From Paenibacillus sp. 32O-W (lineage in GTDB: Bacteria > Bacillota > Bacilli > Paenibacillales > NBRC-103111), in assembly GCF_007679495.1 (NCBI RefSeq), contig NZ_VEGP01000003.1, forward strand, positions 87,789-151,788: a stretch of 64,000 bases of DNA, in the 5' to 3' direction. The position numbers and the translations under genes were made by a program. How positions within the stretch are numbered: position 1 is the stretch's first letter; every line of letters begins with the position of its first letter. Positions 36,583 through 45,499 of the stretch are shown here, one piece after another. The notes below the pieces were generated by a model. The model was given only the letters and a program-made list of their open reading frames with translations, did not search any database and was not told the DNA's origin.

Positions 36583-37494
36583 ATGAGCGCAATACGCAAG
36601 AAATGGAAGGAATACTCCGGACCATATTTAATGATTTTGCCCTGTGTGGTTTTGCTTGCCCTGTTTTCCATTTATCCGCTGGCTTGGGCATTCAAATATA
36701 TGTTCTACGATTTTGACGGATTTACCGAGGCGACCTTCATCGGCTTCGATAACTTCGTCCGATTGTTTACGCGGGACGCCCAATTTTGGAACTCGGTATG
36801 GAATACACTTGTTTATGCAGGCGGCAAGCTGATTGTCACCTTGCCGTTATCCCTGATTCTTGCCGTTATCCTGAATCAGAAAATATTTGCCCGGAACTCT
36901 CTGAGGGCGATCTTCTTCATGCCGACTATCATTAGTGCGGCGGTTATATCCCTTGTTTTCTATTTGATGTTCAACTCTTATAACGGAATTATCAACAACA
37001 CATTGATTTCGCTCGGAATCATTCAGCAGCCGATCGAATGGCTCGGAGTTAAATATTCCATGCTGACGGCCATTATTGTGGCGATTTGGGGGGCAGTCGG
37101 AAATTACATGGTTCTGTTCCTGGCCGGGCTGCAGGGAATTCCGAAGGATCTGTATGAAAGCGCCTCTTTGGATGGCGCTACGAAAATTCAACAATTTTTC
37201 AAAATCACTATTCCGATGCTCGGTCCGGTCATGCAAATTATAGTCATGTTGGCCATCGTCAATACTCTGAAAGGGTACGAAAGCATTATGGTTCTGACAG
37301 CCGGAGGCCCGGCGAGCAAAACAGAAGTGATGTACCTGTACATCTATAAACTGTTCTTCCCGGTATCGGAAGGAGAGCCTGTCGTACAGCAGTACGGATA
37401 TGGCGCGGCCGCCGGTTTTGTCGCGGCCATGATTGTCGGAGCCATTACCTGTCTTTATTTGTACCTGTCGCGCAAATCTAATAATGAGTATTAA
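36583..37494 (+). CDS. ABC importer permease, MalF type
   Basis: A 303-residue permease with first helix YLMILPCVVLLALFSIYPLA and the EAA loop LYESASLDGATKIQQF at about residues 198-213 (Glu-Ser-Ala in place of EAA). The last helix and C-terminus (CLYLYLSRKSNNEY) are intact. The start at 36583 is preceded by GGGGAGGG; an in-frame ATG at 36553 lies within the hairpin's trailing region and is less likely. It precedes the MalG-type gene by 13 bases. No ATPase is encoded nearby. Confidence 0.9.
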   Translation: MSAIRKKWKEYSGPYLMILPCVVLLALFSIYPLAWAFKYMFYDFDGFTEATFIGFDNFVRLFTRDAQFWNSVWNTLVYAGGKLIVTLPLSLILAVILNQKIFARNSLRAIFFMPTIISAAVISLVFYLMFNSYNGIINNTLISLGIIQQPIEWLGVKYSMLTAIIVAIWGAVGNYMVLFLAGLQGIPKDLYESASLDGATKIQQFFKITIPMLGPVMQIIVMLAIVNTLKGYESIMVLTAGGPASKTEVMYLYIYKLFFPVSEGEPVVQQYGYGAAAGFVAAMIVGAITCLYLYLSRKSNNEY

Positions 37495-37507
37495 AGGCGG
37501 TGATTAT

Positions 37508-38383
37508 ATGACTGCAAGAACGGAACGTCTGCCTTCTTCTTTCTCGGTGGGAAAGCTGGTTTCCCGAATAGTGATCTGGGCACTGTTGCTAGTTATGGTT
37601 TTGTTTACGCTGTATCCGGTGCTGTTTTCTTTCTTCGGTTCGTTCAAGACGAATTTCGAGCTATTGGGCAGCACTAATATCTTTGCCAAGGAGTGGCACT
37701 GGGAGAATTACCTGGAGGCCTGGAACCGGGGGAATTTCGCCCGTTATACCTGGAACAGCATCTTTATTTCGGTGCTCTCCACCGCATTGACCATCCTGGT
37801 TTGCTCCATGGGCGCATATGCATTAGGACGCCGGCAATTTCCGGGACGCGGGGCCATTATGGCCATCCTGGCGGCTACCATGTTTATTTCCATTGGTGCC
37901 ATTACTTTCCGCCCTCTCTATGATATGATGAGAGAGGTGGCGCTTCACAAATCTTTGTGGAGTATCATTCTAATCTTCGTAGGGACTCACTTGCCCTTTA
38001 ATATTTTCTTGTTGGAGAGGTTTGTCAAATCGATTCCGAGAGAATTGGACGAAGCGGCCACCATTGACGGCTGCGGGTTTTTCGGAATCTATTGGAGGGT
38101 CATTCTGCCCCTGCTGCTTCCAGGGCTGGGCGTAGTCGGATTGTTCGCGTTTCGGGATTCCTGGAACCAATATGTGCTTCCGCTGATCTTTACGATGAAC
38201 ACTCCGGATCTGAGACCGCTGACAGTCGGAGTCATCTCTCTGAAATATTCGTCTAACGCAGCGGCCGAATGGCATTTGATGCTGGCGGGATCCATGATTT
38301 CAATTATCCCTATCCTTATCGTTTACTTCATGACCAATAAATCGTTCATTGAAGGATTGGCCAGCGGATCGGTCAAAGGATAA
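37508..38383 (+). CDS. ABC importer permease, MalG type
   Basis: A 291-residue partner permease: first helix VIWALLLVMVLFTLYPVLFS, the GSFKTNFEL loop, and EAA loop IPRELDEAATIDGCGFFGIY. The end MTNKSFIEGLASGSVKG is a standard family C-terminus. The ATG at 37508 has AAAGGCGGTGA upstream and follows the first permease after 13 bases. Confidence 0.9.
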   Translation: MTARTERLPSSFSVGKLVSRIVIWALLLVMVLFTLYPVLFSFFGSFKTNFELLGSTNIFAKEWHWENYLEAWNRGNFARYTWNSIFISVLSTALTILVCSMGAYALGRRQFPGRGAIMAILAATMFISIGAITFRPLYDMMREVALHKSLWSIILIFVGTHLPFNIFLLERFVKSIPRELDEAATIDGCGFFGIYWRVILPLLLPGLGVVGLFAFRDSWNQYVLPLIFTMNTPDLRPLTVGVISLKYSSNAAAEWHLMLAGSMISIIPILIVYFMTNKSFIEGLASGSVKG

Positions 38384-38769
38384 TAACTCAGCTTTCTCAG
38401 CTTGAAATTGCCAAGTAACCCTTGACTTCATTAGGCCATTTGTCCGGCTTACTGCTGAACCGAATCAGTGATTCGGTCTCGCCGATTCAATTGCAGCAGG
38501 ACGACAGCCGGTTTGAGACGATCCGATTTTCCACGTATGAAATAGAACCGATAGAACCGTTTACCTGGTTATATCTCGATAATTTTCACTCTTCTGACGG
38601 TGCCGCTTGACGGTACTGGTGACGCTTTTCCGACTTGGGCGTTTTAACTTGAAAATCTGTCTATTTTCATTTTCTGCTGGTGCCGTGCAAGCAGTCTACT
38701 CGCAGAATGGCGCGCCTAACTGGATTTCATACAGTTAGTTTGCTCTTCCGGAGCCAAAAGACGGAAGCT

Positions 38770-38849
38770 AAGTGGAAAAACTACAGCTAGTTTGTACAAA
38801 AAGGCGATTTCAGCAAAACGCCTTCATTCTAAATGTAGTTTTTCCATTT
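38770..38849. repeat. Nested inverted repeat (cruciform-like)
   Basis: AAGTGGAAAAACTACA (38770-38785) pairs with TGTAGTTTTTCCATTT (38834-38849, one G-T pair). Inside it AAGGCG (38801-38806) pairs with CGCCTT (38819-38824). The two-tier stem-loop is not followed by a T-run. Confidence 0.65.
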
Positions 38850-38890
38850 ACTTTAATCACTTTCCACCATTCGCTTGAATTTACCTACAT

Positions 38891-38906
38891 AAAATACAGT
38901 TAGACG
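38891..38906. repeat. 16-base box shared with 26443-26458
   Basis: AAAATACAGTTAGACG is identical to the box at 26443-26458; both lie in repeat-rich non-coding gaps at the edge of further repeated sequence. Confidence 0.6.
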
Positions 38907-39053
38907 GGAGGACACCACAAGCAATGTTTTTCTATTATGCAACATTTATATCAAAACTAATCTTCTGCCAGTCAAATCAAACCTTTAATATGGATTTTCG
39001 CTCTGCGAAAGTTGAGTTAATCACATAAACTATTTATTGAGGAGGTTGTGAGC

Positions 39054-40151
39054 ATGGACTATAACGCGTTGTGGACAAAATTGGAAGTGAAAGTAGACCG
39101 AATGATTGCTCAAATCGGGGACAAATCGCCTCACGTAGCGGCAGAGGGCCGCTACGACGACATGCGCCATGATTGGTGGACGTCCGGATTCTGGCCGGGG
39201 CTGCTCTGGATAATGTACGACATGACCGGCAAGGAGCATTACCGGGAAGCGGCATGGCCATGGGATGAGCGGATCGAGCAATGCATGATAAGGGAGTCCA
39301 ATCTGCATCATGACGTAGGGTTCCAGTTCTTGCCCACAGCTGTCGCGAAATTCAAGCTGACCGGCGATACGGATGGCCGCAGGAGAGGGCTGCAGGCGGC
39401 AAATTTCCTGGCCGGAAGATTTAATCTGGCCGGCCAGTTCTTGCGGGCCTGGAATCAGGATAAAACCGGCTGGTCGATTATCGATTCCTGCATGAATCTG
39501 TCCATTCTGTTCTGGGCTTCCCGGGAAATTGCCGATCCGAGATTCGAACAGATTGCCTGCGCCCATGCGGATACGGTGCTGAAGCATTTTATGAGAGAGG
39601 ACGGATCTGTCTATCATATCGTCAGCTTTGACCCTGCAAACGGGGATTTTATAGAAGGTCTTGGCGGACAAGGCTATGCCCCGCAATCCGCTTGGAGCCG
39701 GGGGCAGGCCTGGGCGCTGTACGGCTTGGCCAATTGTTACCGTTATACGGGGCATAAACGCTATCTGAACGGGGCCAAACGGGTTGCCCATTATTTCCTG
39801 GCTTCGCTGGAGGAAGATTATGTCCCGCTGTGGGATTTCCGGGTCGATCAGCCGGAAGGGGAGCCGCGGGATACATCGGCGGCCTCCTGCGCGGCTTCGG
39901 GGCTGCTGGAAATCGCCAGCCACCTGCCGGAGACAGAGGCCAGGTTGTACAAAGAAGCAGCCGAGCGGATCATCCGGTCGTTGACCGAAAATTACGCTTC
40001 CTTCGACGACGAAGCGTTCGACCCGATCCTGCGCGAAGGAACCGGCCATCGTCCGGCGAATCAGAATGTAAACGTCGGCTTAATCTATGGGGACTATTTC
40101 TATGTGGAAACGCTGGCCAAGCTGAGAGGCTGGCGGCAGCATATTTTCTAA
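39054..40151 (+). CDS. GH88 unsaturated glucuronyl hydrolase
   Basis: A 365-residue cytoplasmic (alpha/alpha)6-barrel enzyme that hydrates and opens the 4,5-unsaturated uronic acid left at the end of oligosaccharides by polysaccharide lyases. The start motif WWTSGFWPGLLW and the two key aspartates, Asp87 (LHHDVGFQF) and Asp144 (SIIDSCMNL), have nearly the spacing of Asp88/Asp149 of the Bacillus enzyme as I recall it. AWSRGQAWALYGL is another family motif. The ATG at 39054 is eight bases after GAGGAGG. A strong terminator follows. It is separated from the importer by a repeat-rich gap, but probably shares its substrate. Confidence 0.93.
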   Translation: MDYNALWTKLEVKVDRMIAQIGDKSPHVAAEGRYDDMRHDWWTSGFWPGLLWIMYDMTGKEHYREAAWPWDERIEQCMIRESNLHHDVGFQFLPTAVAKFKLTGDTDGRRRGLQAANFLAGRFNLAGQFLRAWNQDKTGWSIIDSCMNLSILFWASREIADPRFEQIACAHADTVLKHFMREDGSVYHIVSFDPANGDFIEGLGGQGYAPQSAWSRGQAWALYGLANCYRYTGHKRYLNGAKRVAHYFLASLEEDYVPLWDFRVDQPEGEPRDTSAASCAASGLLEIASHLPETEARLYKEAAERIIRSLTENYASFDDEAFDPILREGTGHRPANQNVNVGLIYGDYFYVETLAKLRGWRQHIF

Positions 40152-40157
40152 TAAGAG

Positions 40158-40184
40158 AGCAGCTCTTTATGGGCTGCTTTTTTT
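40158..40184 (+). terminator. Rho-independent terminator after the GH88 gene
   Basis: AGCAGC (40158-40163) / GCTGCT (40173-40178), nine-base loop, seven T. Confidence 0.85.
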
Positions 40185-40382
40185 GCATTTTTCGCAGGAA
40201 ACTCTCAGCAAATAAATAAACTTATGCTGTTTTTTAAGATTTTTAACAGGGATAGGCTTGACCCGCCTAGAAATAAGATATAGCAGGCTTACGGCGGGAT
40301 GCAGAGCAGACAGTAGAAAATATCTATGCAGTTGTCCGGCATGGCTGCGGATTGATAAAATGATACCAAAAGGGGGCTCTTT

Positions 40383-40982
40383 ATGAATAGCGACAGGCTG
40401 CTCAAGCAAATTGAATTTATCGTCGAAATCGACAAATTAAAAAATGTATACCGGAAGTCCGTTCTGATGGACAAAAGCCGGTTAGAGAATGATGCGGAGC
40501 ATACTTGGCATCTTTCGGTCATGGCCATTCTTCTGTTAGAGCATGCTAATGAGCCGGACCTGGATCTATTACGTGTGCTCAAAATGCTGCTGATTCACGA
40601 TTTGGTTGAAATTGACGCGGGGGACACCTTCGCCTATGACGAAAAAGGTCACGAAGATAAATACGAGAGAGAGCTGTCCGCCGCCCGCAGATTGTTCGGC
40701 TTATTACCGGAGGATCAGAGGGACGAGTTCTTCGCTCTATGGCGTGAATTTGAAGACCGGCAAAGCCCCGAATCCCAATATGCCGCTGCCTTGGACCGGC
40801 TGCAGCCTATGCTTCATAATTACTATACACAGGGATATTCGTGGCAGAAGCACGGAATCACCAGCGATAAAGTGCTGAATTATAACCGGCATATGCAGCA
40901 AGGTTCGGAGGAGCTATGGTCATTCGCGCAACAATTGATTCATTCCGCGGTAGCCAAAGGCTATTTGAAGGAAAAAGAATAA
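40383..40982 (+). CDS. HD-domain hydrolase (YfbR/HDDC2-like)
   Basis: A 199-residue protein of the HD_3 group related to 5'-deoxynucleotidases. Metal and catalytic residues are visible as His40 (NDAEHTWHLS), His72-Asp73 with Glu76 (LLIHDLVEIDAGD) and a distal aspartate in ALDRLQPML. Enzymes of this group dephosphorylate deoxynucleoside monophosphates; the actual substrate is unproven. It is a single gene, preceded by AAAGGGGG and followed by a terminator. Confidence 0.85.
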   Translation: MNSDRLLKQIEFIVEIDKLKNVYRKSVLMDKSRLENDAEHTWHLSVMAILLLEHANEPDLDLLRVLKMLLIHDLVEIDAGDTFAYDEKGHEDKYERELSAARRLFGLLPEDQRDEFFALWREFEDRQSPESQYAAALDRLQPMLHNYYTQGYSWQKHGITSDKVLNYNRHMQQGSEELWSFAQQLIHSAVAKGYLKEKE

Positions 40983-40986
40983 GAAG

Positions 40987-41014
40987 ACCCGGTGCCTGAC
41001 GGTGCCGGGTTTTT
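40987..41014 (+). terminator. Rho-independent terminator after the HD hydrolase gene
   Basis: ACCCGGTGCC (40987-40996) / GGTGCCGGGT (41001-41010) with two G-T pairs, loop TGAC, then a T-run. Confidence 0.8.
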
Positions 41015-41148
41015 GCATGAACACGGAAGGAAGAGGCTGTTTAATTATTGGCAAGTTGGTTGAACTGGACCTAATAATATTTATCCTTTTATGAAAGGCT
41101 AAACATAAGCTTTATTCAGCTCCTTTATTGAACAATATCGAAGAATAG

Positions 41149-41177
41149 TTGACAAAAGGTGAATGGGCATTTATAAT
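41149..41177 (+). promoter_or_regulatory. Promoter of the WrbA-like gene
   Basis: TTGACA (41149-41154) and TATAAT (41172-41177), both perfect, with a 17-base spacer. Confidence 0.88.
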
Positions 41178-41178
41178 A

Positions 41179-41194
41179 ATCTCGAATTCAAGAT
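41179..41194 (+). promoter_or_regulatory. Probable MhqR-type operator
   Basis: ATCTCGAATTCAAGAT is a near-perfect palindrome centred on GAATTC, beginning one base after the -10 box. It closely resembles the MhqR box of Bacillus subtilis, the operator of a MarR-type repressor that responds to quinones, as I recall it. The gene behind it encodes a WrbA-type quinone reductase, exactly the expected target. A second perfect palindrome, TGAAGCTTCA, follows at 41203-41212. Confidence 0.6.
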
Positions 41195-41323
41195 ATATGA
41201 ATTGAAGCTTCATGAATTAAAGGTATCATGCTTATTGATTGCCTGATGCAATCGCAAAGCGCCTGTATTCTGCAGCCTTTGCTTGCGAAGATACAAAAAC
41301 ATTTATTAAAGGAGAGATACACA

Positions 41324-41935
41324 ATGTCCAATGTTAAATTAGCTATTATTTATTACAGCTCCACGGGCTCCAACTACAAGATGGCCCGGATGGCGGAAGC
41401 AGGGGCGAAAGAAGCGGGCGCGGAGGTTCGGGTGCTGAAGGTTCAAGAGTTGGCTCCGGAAAGTGCCATAGCTTCTAATCCGGCATGGAAAGCGCATGTG
41501 GATGCAACCCGAGACGTACCGACGGTATCCTTGGAGGATTTGGAATGGGCAGATGCGATTATTTTCAGCGTGCCGACCCGATTCGGGAACATGGCTGCTC
41601 AGATGAAGCAGTTTATCGATCAGACCGGCGGGCTCTGGTTCCATGGCAAGCTGGCCAATAAAGTCGTTAGCGCGATGTCTTCTGCGCAGAATTCGCATGG
41701 CGGTCAGGAAGCCACCATTCTTTCCCTCTATACCAGCATGTACCACTGGGGAGCTATCGTAGCTGCACCCGGCTATACGGATCCGGTCATTTTCGCATCC
41801 GGAGGCAATCCGTACGGAACGAGCGTAACGATAGATCAGAATGGCAACTTCGTCGAGAACGTGGAAGAAGCTATTAAGCATCAGGCGAAGAGAACCGTTC
41901 AGGTAGCCTCCTGGGTTAAGCAAGGTCTGCAATAA
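41324..41935 (+). CDS. wrbA: WrbA-type NAD(P)H:quinone oxidoreductase
   Basis: A 203-residue flavodoxin-fold protein. The FMN phosphate loop is YYSSTGSNYKMA, and IIFSVPTRFGNMAAQMKQF with GGLWFHGKLANKV and SSAQNSHGGQEAT are the WrbA signature segments. It performs two-electron reduction of quinones, avoiding semiquinone radicals. The ATG at 41324 has AAAGGAGAG upstream; the frame extends to 41228 but that part overlaps the leader. The perfect promoter and quinone-responsive-type operator upstream indicate tight repression until quinone stress. A terminator follows directly. Confidence 0.92.
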   Translation: MSNVKLAIIYYSSTGSNYKMARMAEAGAKEAGAEVRVLKVQELAPESAIASNPAWKAHVDATRDVPTVSLEDLEWADAIIFSVPTRFGNMAAQMKQFIDQTGGLWFHGKLANKVVSAMSSAQNSHGGQEATILSLYTSMYHWGAIVAAPGYTDPVIFASGGNPYGTSVTIDQNGNFVENVEEAIKHQAKRTVQVASWVKQGLQ

Positions 41936-42242
41936 GATTTAGCCACATGTAATAAAGAAGCGGGGAACCGCTTCTTTTTTTTGATTATAACGGAAATATT
42001 GGCAGACAAGACCTGGCGAATAAATAATAACCGGATGTCAGCATAACCAGGATGAAGTATAATGAGAGGAGTTGATAAAAAGGAGTCTGGGATGATTAAC
42101 TTGCAAACGCGATCAGACCGTGCCGTCCGATACCGGCTAAAGGCCGGAGCTGAACCCGGCTCGAGAGGAATTTGCAGATAAAATATTGGCTATCCATACA
42201 TCGTCATAAATCATACTTCCAATAGGATTTAGGAGGAACGTA
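41936..42242. other. Gap before fabI with a possible small open frame
   Basis: Apart from the wrbA terminator this 307-base gap holds a 29-codon frame (42092-42181, MINLQTRSDRAV...) with GGAG six bases upstream of its ATG. It may be a small peptide or leader for fabI, but nothing besides the ribosome binding site supports it. Confidence 0.3.
41954..41982 (+). terminator. Rho-independent terminator after wrbA
   Basis: AAAGAAGCGG (41954-41963) / CCGCTTCTTT (41968-41977), loop GGAA, T-run. Confidence 0.9.
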
Positions 42243-43016
42243 ATGAAACTGCTGGACGGAAAAAATATCGTTATTATGGGTGTCGCCAACGAAAGAAGTC
42301 TTGCCTGGGGGATTGCCAAATCGCTGCGGGATGCCGGGGCCAATCTGATTTTTACCAACCGGAAGGAAAGGTCCTATAAGAGGCTGGTTCAATTGTTGGA
42401 GAACGAAGGTATTTCACCTCTGGCAACGGTCACTTGCGATGCAGGCGATGATGACAGCCTTAGGCAGGCCTTCCAGGAAATCAGGCGCGAAGCCGGAATC
42501 ATCCATGGGCTCGTTCATTCCATTGCTTATGCGGATAAAGAAGAATTGCAGGGAGATTATATCGATACTTCCCGCGAGGGCTATTTGCTGGCGCAAAACT
42601 CTAGCGCGTATTCGTTAGTTGCGGTTGCGCGCGAAGCCAGACCTCTAATGACGGAAGGCGGCAGTATTGTGACACAGAGCTATATCGGAGCGGAACGGGT
42701 CGTTCCAAATTACAACGTGATGGGTGTGGCCAAGGCGGCTTTGGAAGCTAGCGTCCGCTATTTGGCGGAGGATTTGGGCAAATACGGAATCCGCGTGAAT
42801 GCCGTATCTTCGGGTCCCATCCGCACTTTGGCGGCCAAAGGGGTATCCGGTTTTAACGAAATAATGAAAACAATAGAAGCTAGAGCGCCGCTCCGCAGAA
42901 ATATTGACCAACAGGAGGTCGGGGATGCCACGATGTTCTTGTTAAGCCACCTGTCCAGAGGAATAACCGGCGAAGTGATTCATGTCGATGCGGGTTATCA
43001 TATCCTTGGAGTATAA
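42243..43016 (+). CDS. fabI: Enoyl-[acyl-carrier-protein] reductase FabI
   Basis: A 257-residue NAD(P)H-dependent reductase performing the last step of fatty acid elongation. FabI marks: the atypical nucleotide loop GVANERSLAWGIA, HSIAYADKEEL, and the catalytic pair Tyr157 and Lys164 (PNYNVMGVAK) with Tyr147 ten residues before (QSYIGAERVVPN). The C-terminal GEVIHVDAGYHILGV is also typical. Ribosome binding site AGGAGG. Length and motifs are normal. No FapR operator was recognised upstream. Confidence 0.92.
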   Translation: MKLLDGKNIVIMGVANERSLAWGIAKSLRDAGANLIFTNRKERSYKRLVQLLENEGISPLATVTCDAGDDDSLRQAFQEIRREAGIIHGLVHSIAYADKEELQGDYIDTSREGYLLAQNSSAYSLVAVAREARPLMTEGGSIVTQSYIGAERVVPNYNVMGVAKAALEASVRYLAEDLGKYGIRVNAVSSGPIRTLAAKGVSGFNEIMKTIEARAPLRRNIDQQEVGDATMFLLSHLSRGITGEVIHVDAGYHILGV

Positions 43017-43455
43017 GACCGTCTTGACGCAGGGAAATTGGCAGGCCAGGGTTGTTAATTTGCGAGAAACTCACCCTTCATATATTGTTTCCATCAACAA
43101 GGAAGATAGGTAAATTGGTAGGAATCTGATGAAATGAAACTTTACTTGCGGTAAAATCGTTATATCATTGTAGGGTTTTTCTATCGAATACAGACAATCA
43201 TGAATATAAGCAGAATCCGTGCGAAATATTTTGAACTTGGTAAAGGCTGTTCACGTGCACGTTTCGCATGGTTTTGGTTTGCCCAATACCCGACCAAAGT
43301 CCAGATCAGATATCGGACGCTAGTCCGTTCTGCAACTCATGGTTAAGGACTACAATAAAAGTAACATTATAAAAATGATTCGAACCGGACGGAAAGGGTC
43401 TGACCGCAAGCCCTCTCCATACCTATATTGATTATGAAGATACGGGTGAGAAATT
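43017..43455. other. Non-coding gap
   Basis: About 440 AT-rich bases with no recognisable gene or terminator. A CACGTGCACGTT patch near 43255 is palindromic but short. Confidence 0.4.
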
Positions 43456-44034
43456 ATGATAGAAGAGAAACAGGTGTATCTCCTTCTCTCGGATACGGGA
43501 ACGTTATTTACACGGCTGATTAGGCTCTATACCGGAGCCCCTTATAATCATGCCTCCATTGCTTTTGACCGGGAGCTTAACGAAGTCTACAGCTTTGGAC
43601 GCAAGCGTCCGAGGAATCCTTTCATCGGGGGATTTATTAAGGAAAATATAAACTCCCCGTTATTTCGCAATGCGACATGTGCCATCTATTGCATCAAAGT
43701 GGAGAAGTCGGTTTATGAGCGCATGCGCCGTAAAATCCGGGACATCGAACAGAATAAATGCCAATACCGGTATAATCTGCTCGGCCTGTTCGGCATTCTT
43801 TTCAAAAGAAAAATACCGCGCAAGAACGCTTATTTTTGCTCGCAGTTTGTTGCCTGGATATTTCAACAGCACGGTGTAGCGCTTGTCGATAAATGCCCGT
43901 CGATGACCACTCCATGCGACTTGGAGAAGTCGGAGTTGGTGCATCTGATCTATGCGGGCGAACTATGCCATTACCGTCCGGGCATTCATACGGATACCTC
44001 TTTAGGACGTTCCAATACGGTTCTTCCGGCGTAA
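43456..44034 (+). CDS. Permuted NlpC/P60-like (papain-fold) hydrolase
   Basis: A 192-residue protein of the YiiX/YycO-like permuted NlpC/P60 group, by order of motifs: His32 comes first (YNHASIAFD) and the cysteine, Cys128, later (NAYFCSQFVAWIF), the reverse of classical NlpC/P60 enzymes. Between them are basic helices and a YRYNLLGLFGILF segment. Such proteins are amidases or esterases acting on cell-wall peptides or lipids; the substrate is unknown. No signal peptide. Stand-alone gene; a hairpin lies downstream at 44140. Confidence 0.75.
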   Translation: MIEEKQVYLLLSDTGTLFTRLIRLYTGAPYNHASIAFDRELNEVYSFGRKRPRNPFIGGFIKENINSPLFRNATCAIYCIKVEKSVYERMRRKIRDIEQNKCQYRYNLLGLFGILFKRKIPRKNAYFCSQFVAWIFQQHGVALVDKCPSMTTPCDLEKSELVHLIYAGELCHYRPGIHTDTSLGRSNTVLPA

Positions 44035-44139
44035 TTAGAACGGTGCGGCTAAACTTGCAGGGAGGAACACCCTATGCTTTCGGACACAATCCTAAAGAAG
44101 AATAGAATGATTATCTTCACCGCTATTGCGGCGGGCCTG

Positions 44140-44172
44140 GGGTGTTAAGCATATGCTGACACCCGTCTTTTA
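44140..44172 (+). terminator. Probable terminator after the NlpC/P60-like gene
   Basis: GGGTGT (44140-44145) / ACACCC (44159-44164), with inner palindrome AGCATATGCT, then GTCTTTTATTT. Confidence 0.55.
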
Positions 44173-44322
44173 TTTGGACGGGCCATTGCAGCAAGTAAGA
44201 GTATTTATGGTAGTCTTGGGACGATTGTATTTCTGCCAAGATGATTCGTGTATAATAGAGCTGTTAAGGTTCGGATGTCCATTTCGCAATATTCCATATC
44301 CAAATAAGGGGATTTGCCTTCC

Positions 44323-45387
44323 ATGTTAAATAAAGAACAAATTTCTCAAATTAGAGAACAATCTATCGGATGGGATAGGTTCATGGCCATCCCGCCCGAA
44401 ATGCTAGAAATAATCTACGAGCTTCGGTTGTTTAAATTGTTCGTTCCGGATGAGCTCGGGGGAAGGATGACCCCTCTGCCGGAGGCGCTTCAATGGTTCG
44501 AACAGTGTTCCTGGGCGGACGGGAGTTTCGGCTGGCTGGTTACGATTGGGGCCGGCGGAGGATTTTTTGTCCCGTATATGGACGCATCGACGGCACGCAG
44601 ACTGTTCTCCGGCCGGGAAGCGGTGGTAGCCGGAAGCGGCTATCCTTCCGGAACCGCCCGGAGGGTAGAAGGCGGGTATGAGGTGAGCGGCCGTTGGCAA
44701 TATTGCAGCGGTTCCACCCATGCCACCCTGTTCACGGCTAATGCTTATATTACCGACGAGTCGGATTCTTCCGGACAGAAGATGCGTTCCTTTATTTTCC
44801 GTCCTGAGCAGGTGGACATTGTAAGAGATTGGACGGCTTTCGGATTGCGGGCAACCGAGAGTCATACCATTACGGTAGACCGGGTGTTTGTTCCCGAGGA
44901 AATGACTTTCGATTTGGCCGGGAAGCCGATTCATTATAACGATCCTATCTATAGCTATCCTTTTCTCCCGTTTGCCCAATCTTCGTTTGCGGCCGTAGCC
45001 CTAGGCATTGCGAAGCATTTAGTGGAAGAGGCCAGACGGGTGACGGATCACAACCGGGAAGCCTGGGGGGCGACCGGCCGATATTTTTCGGTCCGCAACA
45101 AGATCAAGCAGACGGAAGACCGATGGCAAAGAGCGGCGGATGCATTCTATGGCTGTATACAGCAATCCTGGAATAGACATGTGGAAGGCCTTCCTCATAC
45201 CGAAGAGCAGCAGCAGGAAGTAAGCCGGGTGTGCAAAACGACCGCAAGCATGGCATTAGCGTGCGGACAGGCCCTATTTCCCTATATGGGGATTCGCTCC
45301 GTTATGGAGGATGCACCCATCAATCGAATCTGGAGAGATTTGCAAACCGCCTGCCAGCATTCGCTGCTCGTTTCATTTGATGATTAG
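44323..45387 (+). CDS. Acyl-CoA-dehydrogenase-fold flavoprotein (possible flavin-dependent monooxygenase)
   Basis: A 354-residue protein with the acyl-CoA dehydrogenase fold: N-terminal helices (LFKLFVPDELGGRM), a beta domain with GRWQYCSGSTHATLFTANAY and GLRATESHTITVDRVFVP, and a helical C-terminal bundle. It lacks a clear catalytic glutamate and resembles the DszC/HsaA-type oxygenase branch more than true dehydrogenases, so a group D flavin monooxygenase is possible. The ATG at 44323 has AAGGGG upstream; a TTG at 44314 is an alternative. Followed by an acetamidase-type gene in the same direction, but co-function is not obvious. Confidence 0.75.
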   Translation: MLNKEQISQIREQSIGWDRFMAIPPEMLEIIYELRLFKLFVPDELGGRMTPLPEALQWFEQCSWADGSFGWLVTIGAGGGFFVPYMDASTARRLFSGREAVVAGSGYPSGTARRVEGGYEVSGRWQYCSGSTHATLFTANAYITDESDSSGQKMRSFIFRPEQVDIVRDWTAFGLRATESHTITVDRVFVPEEMTFDLAGKPIHYNDPIYSYPFLPFAQSSFAAVALGIAKHLVEEARRVTDHNREAWGATGRYFSVRNKIKQTEDRWQRAADAFYGCIQQSWNRHVEGLPHTEEQQQEVSRVCKTTASMALACGQALFPYMGIRSVMEDAPINRIWRDLQTACQHSLLVSFDD

Positions 45388-45499
45388 ATGAAATAGAGGG
45401 CTCTACTCCACGGCGGGTTTGTGTAATGCCGCGAAGAAGAGATATACTTAAAGTGAACCAATTATGGGGCAACAATTCCAAAAGCGAGGAGAGACAGAC

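Larger units (their letters stand above)
38384..39053. other. Repeat-bearing gap before the GH88 gene
   Basis: About 670 bases. A small perfect hairpin CCGAATC/GATTCGG lies near 38460. Further right are a CTAACTG/CAGTTAG inverted repeat near 38728-38750, a nested stem-loop (38770-38849) and the 16-base box shared with 26443. No gene is recognised; a 62-codon plus frame from 38422 looks non-coding. Confidence 0.5.

Noticed and set aside
38422..38610. 62-codon plus-strand frame with EIEPIEPFTW.
   Set aside because: No ribosome binding site and no family; it lies in a repeat-bearing gap after the permease gene.
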